This document shows positions 1 through 6,622 of a stretch of 6,622 nucleotides of DNA, piece after piece. Source of the stretch: Pseudomonadota bacterium (GTDB taxonomy: Bacteria > Pseudomonadota > Gammaproteobacteria > Burkholderiales > Burkholderiaceae); the NCBI GenBank assembly GCA_021778935.1, contig JAJYBQ010000142.1, positions 1 to 6,622 on the forward strand. Direction: 5' to 3'. The notes under the pieces are model-generated. The model saw nothing but the letters and a program-made list of their open reading frames with translations, had not been told where the DNA came from and made no database searches. Every line of letters begins with the position of its first letter. Position 1 is the stretch's first letter. Both the position numbers and the translations under genes were made by a program.

Positions 1-194
1 GCAGCGGATTCCGCCGGATCGGATCCGATCACGGTGAAATGCACCTTGGCGTGGGCGTAATCCGGCGTCAGATCCACGCCGCTGATCGTCACCATGCCGA
101 CGCGTGGATCGCGCACTTCCCGCGCGATCAACTCCGATAGATCGCGCTGGATCTGGTCGGCGACGCGCTGGCCACGGTTTGGGGATTTCACCAT
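1..194 (-). CDS. rbfA: 30S ribosome-binding factor RbfA, N-terminal half (partial)
   Basis: RbfA is a small cytoplasmic KH-fold protein that binds the immature 30S subunit near the 5' end helix of 16S rRNA and supports late maturation, including in the cold. Translation from the ATG at 194-192 gives [20 protein letters not shown] and then a stretch containing [31 protein letters not shown]. The Q-R-D-L-(S)-E-L-I helix and the DPR-(I/V)-G and TPDYAHAKV segments are family hallmarks. Only 64 codons are visible; the family is usually about 120-130 residues, so roughly the second half lies beyond base 1. The start is supported by AGGA at 206-203, 8 nt upstream, and by the position right after the infB stop (15 bp gap), which indicates co-transcription and probably translational coupling with infB. 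No internal defect is seen. Identification is by recognised sequence, not by a search. Confidence 0.95.
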   Translation of the reverse strand, partial: MVKSPNRGQRVADQIQRDLSELIAREVRDPRVGMVTISGVDLTPDYAHAKVHFTVIGSDPAESA

Positions 195-209
195 GAGTCG
201 GTTCCTGGA

Positions 210-2981
210 TCAGAGCGTCCGGGCAACCTCCTGCACCTCGAAGACCTCGAGCTGGTCGCCTTCCTTGATGTCGTCGTATCCCTTGAGCGAAAGACCGCAT
301 TCGAAACCGGCCTTGACTTCCCGCACGTCGTCCTTGAAGCGTTTGAGCGAATCGAGCTCGCCCGTCCAGATCACGACGTTGTCGCGCAACAGGCGGGCAC
401 TCGCAGTGCGCTTGATCAGGCCGTCGAGCACCATGCAACCGGCGACCGATCCCACCTTGGAGATCCGGAATACCTGTCGGATCTCCACCAGGCCGAGGAC
501 GTTTTCGCGCTTTTCCGGAGCCAGCATTCCACCCAGTGCCGCGCGCACGTCGTCAACCGCGTCATAGATGACGTTGTAGTAGCGGATATCGATACCGTTG
601 CCCTCGGCCAGCTTGCGCGCCGACTGGTCGGCCCGCACATTGAAGCCGATGATGACCGCCTTGGAAGCCATTGCGAGGTTGACGTCGCTTTCGGTCACAC
701 CGCCCACCTGTGCATGGACCACCTGCACCTTGACTTCCATCGTCGAGAGCTTGGTGAGGGCATGCACCAGCGCTTCCTGGGAACCCTGCACGTCCGACTT
801 GATGATCAACGCCAGAGTCTTGGCCTCGCCCTCGCCCATGCTCTCGAAAATGTTCTCGAGCTTGGCGGCCTGCTGTTTGGCAAGCTTGGTGTCGCGGAAC
901 TTGCCTTGGCGGAACAGGGCGATCTCACGTGCCTTGCGCTCGTCGCCGAGCACCATCAGCTCGTCGCCGGCCGCAGGCACGTCCGAAAGACCCTGGATTT
1001 CCACCGGGATCGACGGCCCCGCAAAGGGAATCGATTTTCCGCTTTCATCGAGCATCGCGCGCACGCGGCCGAAGCAGCTTCCGGCGAGGACGACATCACC
1101 ACGCTTGAGCGTTCCCGACTGCACCAGCACCGAAGCCACCGGTCCCCGGCCCTTGTCCAGCCGGGACTCGATGATCAGACCCTTGGCTGGAGCTTCCTTC
1201 GGCGCCTGCAATTCCAGCACCTCGGCCTGGAGCAGGACGTTCTCGAGCAGATCGTCGATCCCAGCCCCCGTCTTGGCAGATACCGGAACGAAAGGCGAAT
1301 CGCCGCCGTACTCCTCAGGCACAACCGAGTGCGCAACCAGCTCCTGCTTCACCCGCTCCGGGTTGGCTTCGGGCTTGTCGATCTTGTTGAGCGCGACGAC
1401 GATCGGGACGCCCGCCGATTTCGCATGAGCGATCGCCTCTGCGGTCTGCGGCATCACGCCGTCGTCGGCCGCAACGACGAGAATGACGATGTCCGTCGCC
1501 TTCGCGCCGCGCGCCCGCATCGCCGTGAAGGCCTCATGGCCCGGCGTATCGAGGAAGGTGATGACGCCGCGCGGGGTCTCGACGTGATATGCACCGATGT
1601 GCTGCGTAATTCCGCCGGCTTCGCCGGCGGCAACCTTGGCGCGGCGAATGTAATCCAGTAACGACGTCTTGCCGTGGTCGACGTGCCCCATGACGGTGAC
1701 TACGGGTGGGCGCGGCTCCATCGCCACGTGCGGCGCATTCGGCTCCTGCTCCGCGAGCAGCGCCTCCGGATCATCGAGCTTGGCAGCAAACGCCTTATGC
1801 CCCATCTCTTCGACGACGATCATCGCCGTCTCCTGATCCAGCACCTGGTTGATCGTGACCATCTGGCCGAGCTTCATCAGCAGCTTGATCACCTCGGACG
1901 CCTTGACCGCCATCTTGTGCGCCAAGTCCGCAACCGTGATGGTTTCAGGCACCGACACCTCGCGCACGATGGCTTCCGGCGCGGCGAACTGATTCTTTTC
2001 CCGCTCATCCTGCCGGCGGTGCCCCTTTGGCGCGCGCCAGGAAGCGCCCGCCCCGGGTCCAGCCGAATCGCCACGGGTCTTGATCTGCCGACGACGCGCT
2101 GCGTCCTCGGACCAACTCGATGCAAGCTTGGCGGACTTGACTTCCTTGGCTCCGGTCGTCGGCGGCGTCTTCTTGTCGTCCTTGCGCTCGCCAGCAGGCT
2201 TCACGGCCGCGCCGGTCTTGGCCGGCACGGCTGCCGCCGCGGGCTTGTGCAACGTTCCTTCGGCCGCGGGAGCCCGCAGTACCTTCTTGGGCGCCGCCAT
2301 CATGTTCTTGATCGCTGCGACCTCCTCCTCCACCGCCCGGCGCGCGCGTTCCTGCTCCAACTGCGCAAGCCGCGCCTGTTCCACGGCGTGAGCCTGTGCC
2401 ACGGCTGCCGCATCGCGCTCGGCCTGCGCGCGCTCCAGCTGCACCTGACCTTCGGCGGCCTGTGACTCCGACACCTCGCGCGCGGCCTGCTCGCGCCGTT
2501 GCGCCTCCTCGAGTTCGCGCTGTGCGCGTTCGGCGCGCTCGCGCGCCTCTTCCATCTGGCGGGCGATCAGTTCGGCCTGACGGCGCGCCTCCTCTTCGCG
2601 GCGTGCCTGTTCCGCCTCGTCGATGACGGAGGCGGGGGTCGCAGCCGACGCCGCCGCAACCGAATCGCCGTCGGATTCGTCGCGCTTGACGAACACGCGC
2701 TTCTTGCGAACCTCGACCTGGATCGTGCGTGCCTTGCCCGTCGCGTCCGCCTGCTTGATCGCCGAAGTTGAGCGGCGGGTGAGGGTGATCTTTCGCTTGC
2801 CGGCATCCTGGCTGCCACCGTGGGCCTTGCGCAACGCGTCGAGCAGACGCGCCTTGTCGTCCTCCGACAATTCGTCGGTTTCCACGTGCTTGTCCACGCC
2901 GGCGGAGCGCAACTGCTCCAACAGCACCGACGGCGGAAGCTTCAGTTCCGTTGCGAATTGAGCGACTGTGTTGCTGGCCAT
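210..2981 (-). CDS. infB: Translation initiation factor IF-2
   Basis: IF2 is the GTPase that positions fMet-tRNA on the 30S subunit and promotes 50S joining. The 923-residue product is complete and of usual proteobacterial size (E. coli IF2 has 890). Visible order: a first IF2N module at about 1-52 ([20 protein letters not shown]); a basic segment at 61-100 ([26 protein letters not shown]); a long Glu/Arg/Ala-rich, probably helical stretch at about 120-225; an Ala/Lys/Pro-rich linker at 228-335; a second IF2N module at about 337-398; the G domain from about 424; then the C-terminal domains that end in the fMet-tRNA binding region. GTPase motifs are intact: G1 GHVDHGKT 432-439, G2 GGITQHIG 456-463, G3 DTPG 478-481, G4 NKID 532-535, G5 SAK 568-570. 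The ATG at 2981 follows the nusA stop by 26 bp. AAGGGG at 2998-2993 is a possible Shine-Dalgarno, though 11 nt from the start. Met143 or Met227/228 could be shorter-isoform starts, but this is unproven. Confidence 0.98.
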   Translation of the reverse strand: MASNTVAQFATELKLPPSVLLEQLRSAGVDKHVETDELSEDDKARLLDALRKAHGGSQDAGKRKITLTRRSTSAIKQADATGKARTIQVEVRKKRVFVKRDESDGDSVAAASAATPASVIDEAEQARREEEARRQAELIARQMEEARERAERAQRELEEAQRREQAAREVSESQAAEGQVQLERAQAERDAAAVAQAHAVEQARLAQLEQERARRAVEEEVAAIKNMMAAPKKVLRAPAAEGTLHKPAAAAVPAKTGAAVKPAGERKDDKKTPPTTGAKEVKSAKLASSWSEDAARRRQIKTRGDSAGPGAGASWRAPKGHRRQDEREKNQFAAPEAIVREVSVPETITVADLAHKMAVKASEVIKLLMKLGQMVTINQVLDQETAMIVVEEMGHKAFAAKLDDPEALLAEQEPNAPHVAMEPRPPVVTVMGHVDHGKTSLLDYIRRAKVAAGEAGGITQHIGAYHVETPRGVITFLDTPGHEAFTAMRARGAKATDIVILVVAADDGVMPQTAEAIAHAKSAGVPIVVALNKIDKPEANPERVKQELVAHSVVPEEYGGDSPFVPVSAKTGAGIDDLLENVLLQAEVLELQAPKEAPAKGLIIESRLDKGRGPVASVLVQSGTLKRGDVVLAGSCFGRVRAMLDESGKSIPFAGPSIPVEIQGLSDVPAAGDELMVLGDERKAREIALFRQGKFRDTKLAKQQAAKLENIFESMGEGEAKTLALIIKSDVQGSQEALVHALTKLSTMEVKVQVVHAQVGGVTESDVNLAMASKAVIIGFNVRADQSARKLAEGNGIDIRYYNVIYDAVDDVRAALGGMLAPEKRENVLGLVEIRQVFRISKVGSVAGCMVLDGLIKRTASARLLRDNVVIWTGELDSLKRFKDDVREVKAGFECGLSLKGYDDIKEGDQLEVFEVQEVARTL

Positions 2982-3007
2982 CCTGTGTCAGACCCCTTTT
3001 CCCGAAA

Positions 3008-4486
3008 TCACTCGAACCAGTGCGCGCGCGCCGCCAAGATCAAGGCGCTGGCCCGTGCCGGTTCGATCCCGGCCATGTCCACCAGTTCATCGACACCCAG
3101 GTCCCCAAGCTCGTCGCGCGTGCGGATACCCGCCGCCGCGAGCTTGATCGCCAGTTCTGCATCCACGCCATCGAGTTCGAGCAGACTCTTGTCCGCCTTG
3201 TCGAGCGTTTCCTCGCGCCGGATCGCCTCGGTCAACACGGAATTGCGTGCCCGGGTGCGCAGTTCCTCGACGGTGTCCGGGTCGAAGGCTTCGATCTCCA
3301 GCAACTCATTGACCGGCACGTAGGCGATCTCCTCGACGCTCGCGAATCCCTCGCCGATCAGAATGTCCGCAACCTCCTGGTCGACATCCAGGCTGGCGAT
3401 AAACGCAGCGCGGATGTTTTCCTGCTCCTGCTGCTGTTTCTGGTCGGATTCCTCGGCCGTCATGATATTGATCTGCCAGCCGGTCAATTCCGACGCCAGC
3501 CGCACATTCTGGCCGCTGCGCCCGATCGCGATCGCGAGGTTGTCCTCGTCGACCACGACATCCATCGAGTGTTTGTCTTCGTCGACGACGATCGACGACA
3601 CATTGGCCGGAGCCAGGGCGCCGATCACGAATTGCGCGGGGTCGTCCGACCACAGCACGATATCGACCCGCTCGCCGCCGAGCTCATTGGTAACCGCCTG
3701 GACGCGCGAGCCGCGCATGCCGACGCAGGTGCCGATCGGATCGATGCGACGATCATTGGTCCACACGGCAATCTTCGCGCGTACGCCCGGATCACGGGCC
3801 GCAGATTTGATCTGCAGCAGCCCCTGCTCGATCTCGGGAACCTCGAGCTCGAAAAGCTTCATCAGGAATTCGGGCGAAGTCCGTGTCAAAAGGACTTGCG
3901 GACCGCGCAGATTGCGGTCGATCTTCGCGACGTAAGCGCGTACTCGGTCGCCGATGCGCAGGTTCTCCTTCGGGATCATCTCGGAACGAGGCAGACGGCC
4001 CTCGATCTTGCCGATCTCGACGATCGCATCCCCCTTGTCCATGCGCTTGATGGTTCCATTTACGATGGAATCGTTGCGCGACAGAAACTCCGCCAGCAGT
4101 TGCTCACGCTCCGCATCGCGAATCTTCTGCAGAATCACCTGCTTCGTATCCTGTGCAAAGCGACGACCCAGATCCTGCCGCGGCAACGGCTCTTCGATGT
4201 ACTCGTCGACCTCGATGTCGGGTATCTGCTCACGCGCATCGGTCAGAATGACCTGATGACCGGGCTCCTGAAGGCCGGCCTCATCCGGAACGACGAGCCA
4301 ACGCCGGAACGCGTCGTACTCCCCGGTTTCCCGATCGACGGCAACCCGGATCTCCACGTCGTCCTCGGCAAACAGCCGCTTGGTCGCAGCGGCGAGCGCG
4401 GATTCGAGAGCGCCGAAAACGACGTCCTTCGGGACGTTCTTCTCGCGCGCCAACGCATCCACCAGCAACAGAATTTCTCGACTCAT
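3008..4486 (-). CDS. nusA: Transcription termination/antitermination factor NusA
   Basis: NusA binds RNA polymerase and nascent RNA, enhances hairpin pausing and intrinsic termination, and takes part in rRNA antitermination complexes. The 492-residue protein matches the usual gamma/betaproteobacterial length (E. coli 495). Visible order: RNA polymerase-binding N-terminal domain at about 1-130 ([20 protein letters not shown] at the start); S1 domain at about 138-202 ([27 protein letters not shown]); KH1 at about 230-300 with the GMRG loop at 256-259; KH2 at about 305-345 with GRSG at 322-325; a Gln/Glu-rich linker at 347-356; two acidic helix-hairpin-helix repeats, AR1 at about 365-417 and AR2 at about 437-490. 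Both AR repeats place it with proteobacterial NusA, in which the C-terminus contacts the polymerase alpha subunit and masks the KH domains. The ATG at 4486 lies 36 bp after the rimP stop, with only a weak Shine-Dalgarno (a GAG about 8 nt upstream). It is probably autoregulatory through the leader hairpins upstream of rimP, which is inference. Confidence 0.98.
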   Translation of the reverse strand: MSREILLLVDALAREKNVPKDVVFGALESALAAATKRLFAEDDVEIRVAVDRETGEYDAFRRWLVVPDEAGLQEPGHQVILTDAREQIPDIEVDEYIEEPLPRQDLGRRFAQDTKQVILQKIRDAEREQLLAEFLSRNDSIVNGTIKRMDKGDAIVEIGKIEGRLPRSEMIPKENLRIGDRVRAYVAKIDRNLRGPQVLLTRTSPEFLMKLFELEVPEIEQGLLQIKSAARDPGVRAKIAVWTNDRRIDPIGTCVGMRGSRVQAVTNELGGERVDIVLWSDDPAQFVIGALAPANVSSIVVDEDKHSMDVVVDEDNLAIAIGRSGQNVRLASELTGWQINIMTAEESDQKQQQEQENIRAAFIASLDVDQEVADILIGEGFASVEEIAYVPVNELLEIEAFDPDTVEELRTRARNSVLTEAIRREETLDKADKSLLELDGVDAELAIKLAAAGIRTRDELGDLGVDELVDMAGIEPARASALILAARAHWFE

Positions 4487-4522
4487 CGTGATCGCTCAAC
4501 CCCAACGGAAACAGCCAGAACC

Positions 4523-5215
4523 CTATTTTTTCCCACGCGGACGCCCGCCACGCCGGGCTGGCCCCGGTGCAGGCGCCGGAAACTCCCACTCCGGAGCTAG
4601 GCGCGCCTTTTCGATCTCCGCCAACGCAAACTCGACCGTCTCTTCCTGCACTGCCGCGCTTCCCCCCGCCTTCCGCGAGCCGGCTACGCCGCGGCGCCCT
4701 CCACCCACCGGTAATGCACCCTCCGGAATCAGCGCCATGCGCACCCGCTCGGCCGCCCCGTCCGCCCCGGCGACGAGCCCAAGCAACCGCCCGCGGAAAC
4801 GACGCTTTCCCGCCACCGGTTCGCGCAACTGCACCTTTGCGAGCGCACCAGCGAACCGCGCAAAATCGCGTCCGCTGCGCAGCGGCCGATCCAACCCGGG
4901 GGAAGACACCTCCAGCCGGTCGTAATCGACCCCTTCCACGGCAAAGAGGTGGCTCAAATGCCGGCTCACCCGCTCGCAATCGTCGACCGTGATGTGCAGG
5001 ACGCCCGCCATATCGGCTCCGGCGGCACCCTCCTGCGGCTCGCGATCGATCGTCACCCGCAGCAAACCCCGACCGGCGCGTTCCACATCCACCAACTCGT
5101 ACCCCAAGCCGGCCACGGTGCGCGCAAGCAACTCGGCATGGTCGGGCGCCAAAGCGCCGGGCCGCTGCCGAGCCGAAACTGCCGGAATCTGCGCAGCTTG
5201 CGATTCGGTTTGCAC
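4523..5215 (-). CDS. rimP: Ribosome maturation factor RimP, expanded form
   Basis: RimP (YhbC/P15A family) binds the free 30S subunit and assists early assembly of the central pseudoknot and S12 region. The core is clear: [42 protein letters not shown], the signature [12 protein letters not shown], a C-terminal SH3-like part with RRFRGRLLG, and [15 protein letters not shown]. At about 230 residues it is much longer than the roughly 150 typical of the family. Extra length comes from a hydrophilic N-terminus of about 27 residues, a loop insert ([13 protein letters not shown]), a Gly/Arg/Ala insert of about 30 residues before the last strand, and a Pro/Arg/Gly/Lys tail ([17 protein letters not shown]). 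No ATG is available in frame near the 5' end. I chose GTG at 5215-5213 because AAAGAG (5227-5222) lies 6 nt before it. The open frame also allows TTG at 5230, but that codon directly abuts the terminator T-tract and has no ribosome binding site; a TTG further in is also possible. First gene of the rimP-nusA-infB-rbfA unit. Confidence 0.93.
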   Translation of the reverse strand: MQTESQAAQIPAVSARQRPGALAPDHAELLARTVAGLGYELVDVERAGRGLLRVTIDREPQEGAAGADMAGVLHITVDDCERVSRHLSHLFAVEGVDYDRLEVSSPGLDRPLRSGRDFARFAGALAKVQLREPVAGKRRFRGRLLGLVAGADGAAERVRMALIPEGALPVGGGRRGVAGSRKAGGSAAVQEETVEFALAEIEKARLAPEWEFPAPAPGPARRGGRPRGKK

Positions 5216-5221
5216 TACGGT

Positions 5222-5227
5222 CTCTTT
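5222..5227 (-). promoter_or_regulatory. Candidate ribosome binding site deciding the rimP start
   Basis: AAAGAG on the minus strand lies 6 nt before GTG 5215. It is the only purine-rich stretch in the right place after the terminator T-tract and favours GTG 5215 over TTG 5230 as the rimP start. It is a moderate match to the anti-Shine-Dalgarno, so the choice is an inference. Confidence 0.5.
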
Positions 5228-5232
5228 CAAGG

Positions 5233-5260
5233 AAAAAAAAATGGGCCGTTGCTAGCCCAT
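5233..5260 (-). terminator. Intrinsic terminator in the rimP-nusA leader (probable attenuator)
   Basis: On the minus strand ATGGGC (5260-5255) pairs perfectly with GCCCAT (5246-5241) across the loop TAGCAACG, and eight further T residues follow (5240-5233). One T-G wobble inside the loop and A-U and G-U pairs at the base can lengthen the stem to about 8-9 pairs. On the plus strand the hairpin is followed only by TTCTCCTC, so it works in the operon direction only. It ends 17 bp before the chosen rimP start, leaving no space for a promoter between it and rimP. Transcripts of the operon must therefore read through it. It could also stop read-through from rluB. Confidence 0.85.
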
Positions 5261-5330
5261 TCTCCTCATCCGCAAAAAACAGGCGGACGCCTCCTCCCGA
5301 AGGCCGGAAGCCGGCGCCGGGCGCCGCAAC
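5248..5330 (-). promoter_or_regulatory. Possible antiterminator and competing hairpins in the rimP leader
   Basis: On the minus strand GTTGC (5330-5326) can pair with GCAAC (5252-5248) and GCCC (5322-5319) with GGGC (5258-5255), separated only by a 3x2 internal loop. This 9-pair helix uses the 5' arm and loop of the terminator and would exclude it. The upstream strand is in turn covered by a local hairpin, CGGCG-CCCGG-CGCCG (5326-5312), which would release the terminator. Two more local stems lie between: GCCGG-CTT-CCGGC (5315-5303) and AGGC-GTCC-GCCT (5292-5281). The latter is followed by G and six T (5279-5274) and resembles a weak terminator. Pairings were read by eye in GC-rich DNA, so the functional reading is inference. 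Confidence 0.4.
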
Positions 5331-5387
5331 AAGCTCGGCAGGCATCGACCCTGCCGTCGGTTGGCATATCCAATTCGACAGCCGCCT

Positions 5388-5395
5388 ATTGTATA
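5388..5395 (-). promoter_or_regulatory. Putative -10 element of the rimP-nusA-infB operon promoter
   Basis: The minus strand reads TATACAAT at 5395-5388. TACAAT matches the sigma-70 -10 consensus at five of six positions, and it is the most AT-rich spot in a GC-rich intergenic region. Transcription would start near 5382, giving a leader of about 165 nt to rimP. At 16-18 bp spacing the upstream hexamer (for example TGCCGG) is a poor -35, so the promoter is weak, needs an activator, or is not real. The position, about 65 bp after the rluB stop and before the leader hairpins, is what one expects. Confidence 0.45.
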
Positions 5396-5457
5396 CCGAA
5401 GCGGCACAATCCGGCAGGCATTTTCGATACGCCTTGCCGAGCACGGCCGCCCCCCGG

Positions 5458-6622
5458 CTAGCCGCCGAATCCGCCTCCCCGGGGTTTCGTCCGCCGGAAA
5501 TTTCCCCGGCCCACGCCGCCGCCACCACCGCCGCCGCCGCGCGGGCCGCGAATCGCCCCGCTCCCATGGCCGTTGGCGATGTAGCTGACGGTGCTGGTCA
5601 TCGGATCCGGCTGGCGCGAACCCGTCGGACGCCCCCCCACCGCGGGCCGGCGCGACGGTCCTTTCATGCCCGGCAGCGCTCCTTGGGCAAAGTAATGCAC
5701 GGTCGTCGCCATCGGATCCGGCTGGCGCCCTCCGCCCGGACGGCCGGCATTGCCCCGGGCACCGCCACTGTTGCCCGTGCGATTGCTGCGCTTGGCGCCG
5801 CCACCCGGCTTACCCCGCCCGGTCGGCCCCGCCCCCGACCGCATCTCGTTGATTCCGATCCCCAGATCGCTCAGCCAGGCCTCGACCCAGGCCGGCGACA
5901 GCTCCTGGTACCGCCCCCGGGAGAGCGTGCGCGGTAGCTGGACCGCGCCAAACCGGGTCCGGATCAGACGGCTGACCGTCAATCCGACCGCCTCGAATAC
6001 CCGACGCACCTCGCGGTTACGACCCTCCTGGATGACCACGCGGAACCAGTGGTTTGCGCCCTGCCCGCCGGCATCCTCCAACCGGGAAAAGCGTGCCGGA
6101 CCATCGTCCAGTTCCACGCCTTCGAGCAAGCGCGCGCGAATCTCCGGCGTCAGATCACCCAGGATGCGCACGGCATATTCCCGCTCGACCTCGAATCGCG
6201 GGTGCATCAAACGGTTCGCCAGATCCCCTGAGGTCGTCAGCACCAGCAGGCCTTCCGTATTGAAATCCAGCCGGCCGACAGCGACCCAGCGTCCGCCGGA
6301 ATTCTTGGGCAATTTGTCGAAGACCGTTACCCGCGACTGCGGATCATCCTGCGACACGATCTCTCCGGCGGGCTTGTGATACAGCAGCACGCGCGGCAAA
6401 CGCCCGGGCTGCTTTCGCATCAGCAGCTTGCCGTTGACCCGCACCTGATCGGTCGGCAGGACCCGCTGGCCGACGTGCGCCGGCTGGCCGTTGACCGACA
6501 CCCGGCCGGCGACGATGAGTTCTTCCATATCGCGCCGCGACCCGATTCCCGCATCCGCCAGAACCTTGTGCAGCTTATCGGATTGGGCATTCAGCGCCTG
6601 CTTGGCCGCCCGCTTTCCGCGA
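5458..6622 (-). CDS. rluB: 23S rRNA pseudouridine synthase RluB (RsuA family), 5' partial
   Basis: RluB converts U2605 (E. coli numbering) of 23S rRNA to pseudouridine. The frame stays open to the window edge, so the N-terminus is missing; 387 residues are visible. The ATG at 6528 is not the start, because the S4 RNA-binding domain begins before it ([20 protein letters not shown], visible residues 15-34), and a basic [13 protein letters not shown] precedes that. The catalytic domain shows [28 protein letters not shown] with the expected catalytic Asp at visible residue 119, [19 protein letters not shown], and [27 protein letters not shown], all typical of RsuA/RluB/RluE/RluF. Length, tail and the position before rimP favour RluB over its paralogues. 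From about residue 262 a disordered Gly/Arg/Pro-rich tail of about 125 residues contains two RQPDPM motifs, eight consecutive Gly and an RGG-like end. The stop is TAG at 5460. It may be partly co-transcribed with rimP, limited by the leader terminator. Confidence 0.95.
   Translation of the reverse strand, partial: RGKRAAKQALNAQSDKLHKVLADAGIGSRRDMEELIVAGRVSVNGQPAHVGQRVLPTDQVRVNGKLLMRKQPGRLPRVLLYHKPAGEIVSQDDPQSRVTVFDKLPKNSGGRWVAVGRLDFNTEGLLVLTTSGDLANRLMHPRFEVEREYAVRILGDLTPEIRARLLEGVELDDGPARFSRLEDAGGQGANHWFRVVIQEGRNREVRRVFEAVGLTVSRLIRTRFGAVQLPRTLSRGRYQELSPAWVEAWLSDLGIGINEMRSGAGPTGRGKPGGGAKRSNRTGNSGGARGNAGRPGGGRQPDPMATTVHYFAQGALPGMKGPSRRPAVGGRPTGSRQPDPMTSTVSYIANGHGSGAIRGPRGGGGGGGGVGRGNFRRTKPRGGGFGG
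5515..5538 (-). repeat. Eight-codon glycine trinucleotide tract in rluB
   Basis: Plus-strand triplets gcc x3, acc x2, gcc x3 encode eight consecutive Gly near the RluB C-terminus. It is an imperfect in-frame microsatellite. Slippage would change tail length without breaking the frame. Confidence 0.7.
5569..5727 (-). repeat. Duplicated RQPDPM motif in the RluB tail
   Basis: Two in-frame copies lie in the RluB C-terminal tail: [16 protein letters not shown] (5727-5680) and [16 protein letters not shown] (5616-5569), 111 bp apart. Eleven of 16 residues are identical, and most differences are conservative (T/S, F/I, Q/N). The DNA is identical over 19 bases (catcggatccggctggcgc at 5599-5617 and 5710-5728 on the plus strand) and then diverges with the protein pattern kept. 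This suggests an old duplication under selection for a short linear motif. Confidence 0.8.

Noticed and set aside
17..30. Perfect 14-base palindrome gatcggatccgatc.
   Set aside because: It lies inside rbfA codons for conserved-length sequence (VIGSDP), has no partner site in the window, and is likely a by-product of GATC/GGATCC-rich codon use.
714..2465. Plus-strand open frames opposite infB (714-1661 and 1674-2465), rich in His, Leu and Arg.
   Set aside because: Their composition is that of the complement of a GC-rich coding frame, and infB is intact and unambiguous across the same bases.
2951..4600. Open frame of 549 codons on the plus strand, opposite nusA.
   Set aside because: It is antisense to nearly the whole of nusA, whose protein is conserved from end to end. 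The antisense product shows no family features.
5274..5292. Short hairpin AGGC-GTCC-GCCT followed by six T as a separate rluB terminator.
   Set aside because: The stem has only four pairs and a G separates it from the T run. It is too weak to call as an independent terminator and is mentioned only within the leader.
5261..5457. A tRNA gene (such as metY, which precedes rimP in E. coli) or another structured RNA gene.
   Set aside because: No cloverleaf, T-loop GTTCGA-type sequence or CCA end could be found on either strand.
4281..5567. Open frame of 428 codons on the minus strand covering the intergenic region and all of rimP in another frame.
   Set aside because: It overlaps rimP and the start of nusA, its product is low-complexity Gly/Arg/Ala/Ser sequence without recognisable motifs, and long spurious frames are common at this GC content.

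Overview
The window is a GC-rich stretch of bacterial chromosome in which every supported gene lies on the minus strand. Read in the direction of transcription (high to low coordinates) the order is rluB (5' end cut off by the window edge) - leader/promoter region - rimP - nusA - infB - rbfA (3' end cut off). This is the conserved bacterial nusA-infB operon preceded by rluB. That neighbour order, and the wording of RbfA ([12 protein letters not shown]...[11 protein letters not shown]), the IF2 N-terminus and RimP ([17 protein letters not shown]), point to a betaproteobacterium, probably Burkholderiales or a close relative. The genus cannot be fixed from sequence alone.

Layout: 5458-6622 encodes the 23S rRNA pseudouridine synthase RluB, with an S4 domain, a catalytic GRLD motif and a long Gly/Arg-rich tail carrying a duplicated RQPDPM motif. 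5216-5457 is the only sizeable intergenic region (about 240 bp). It holds a good -10 box, a GC-rich leader with several hairpins and a textbook intrinsic terminator that ends a few bases before rimP. 4523-5215 is rimP, 3008-4486 nusA, 210-2981 infB and 1-194 the start of rbfA. Gaps between the four downstream genes are 36, 26 and 15 bp, as expected for one transcript.

The genes form one information-processing module. RimP and RbfA mature the 30S subunit, IF2 drives subunit joining and initiator tRNA placement, NusA controls RNA polymerase pausing, termination and antitermination, and RluB modifies 23S rRNA.

The most interesting point is the leader. A strong terminator lies between the likely promoter and the first gene, with no room for another promoter after it. 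An upstream segment can pair with the 5' arm and loop of the terminator and so exclude it. This suggests that the operon is controlled by transcription attenuation, plausibly by NusA itself. Otherwise the region is ordinary core genome: no mobile element, CRISPR array, tRNA or rRNA was seen.
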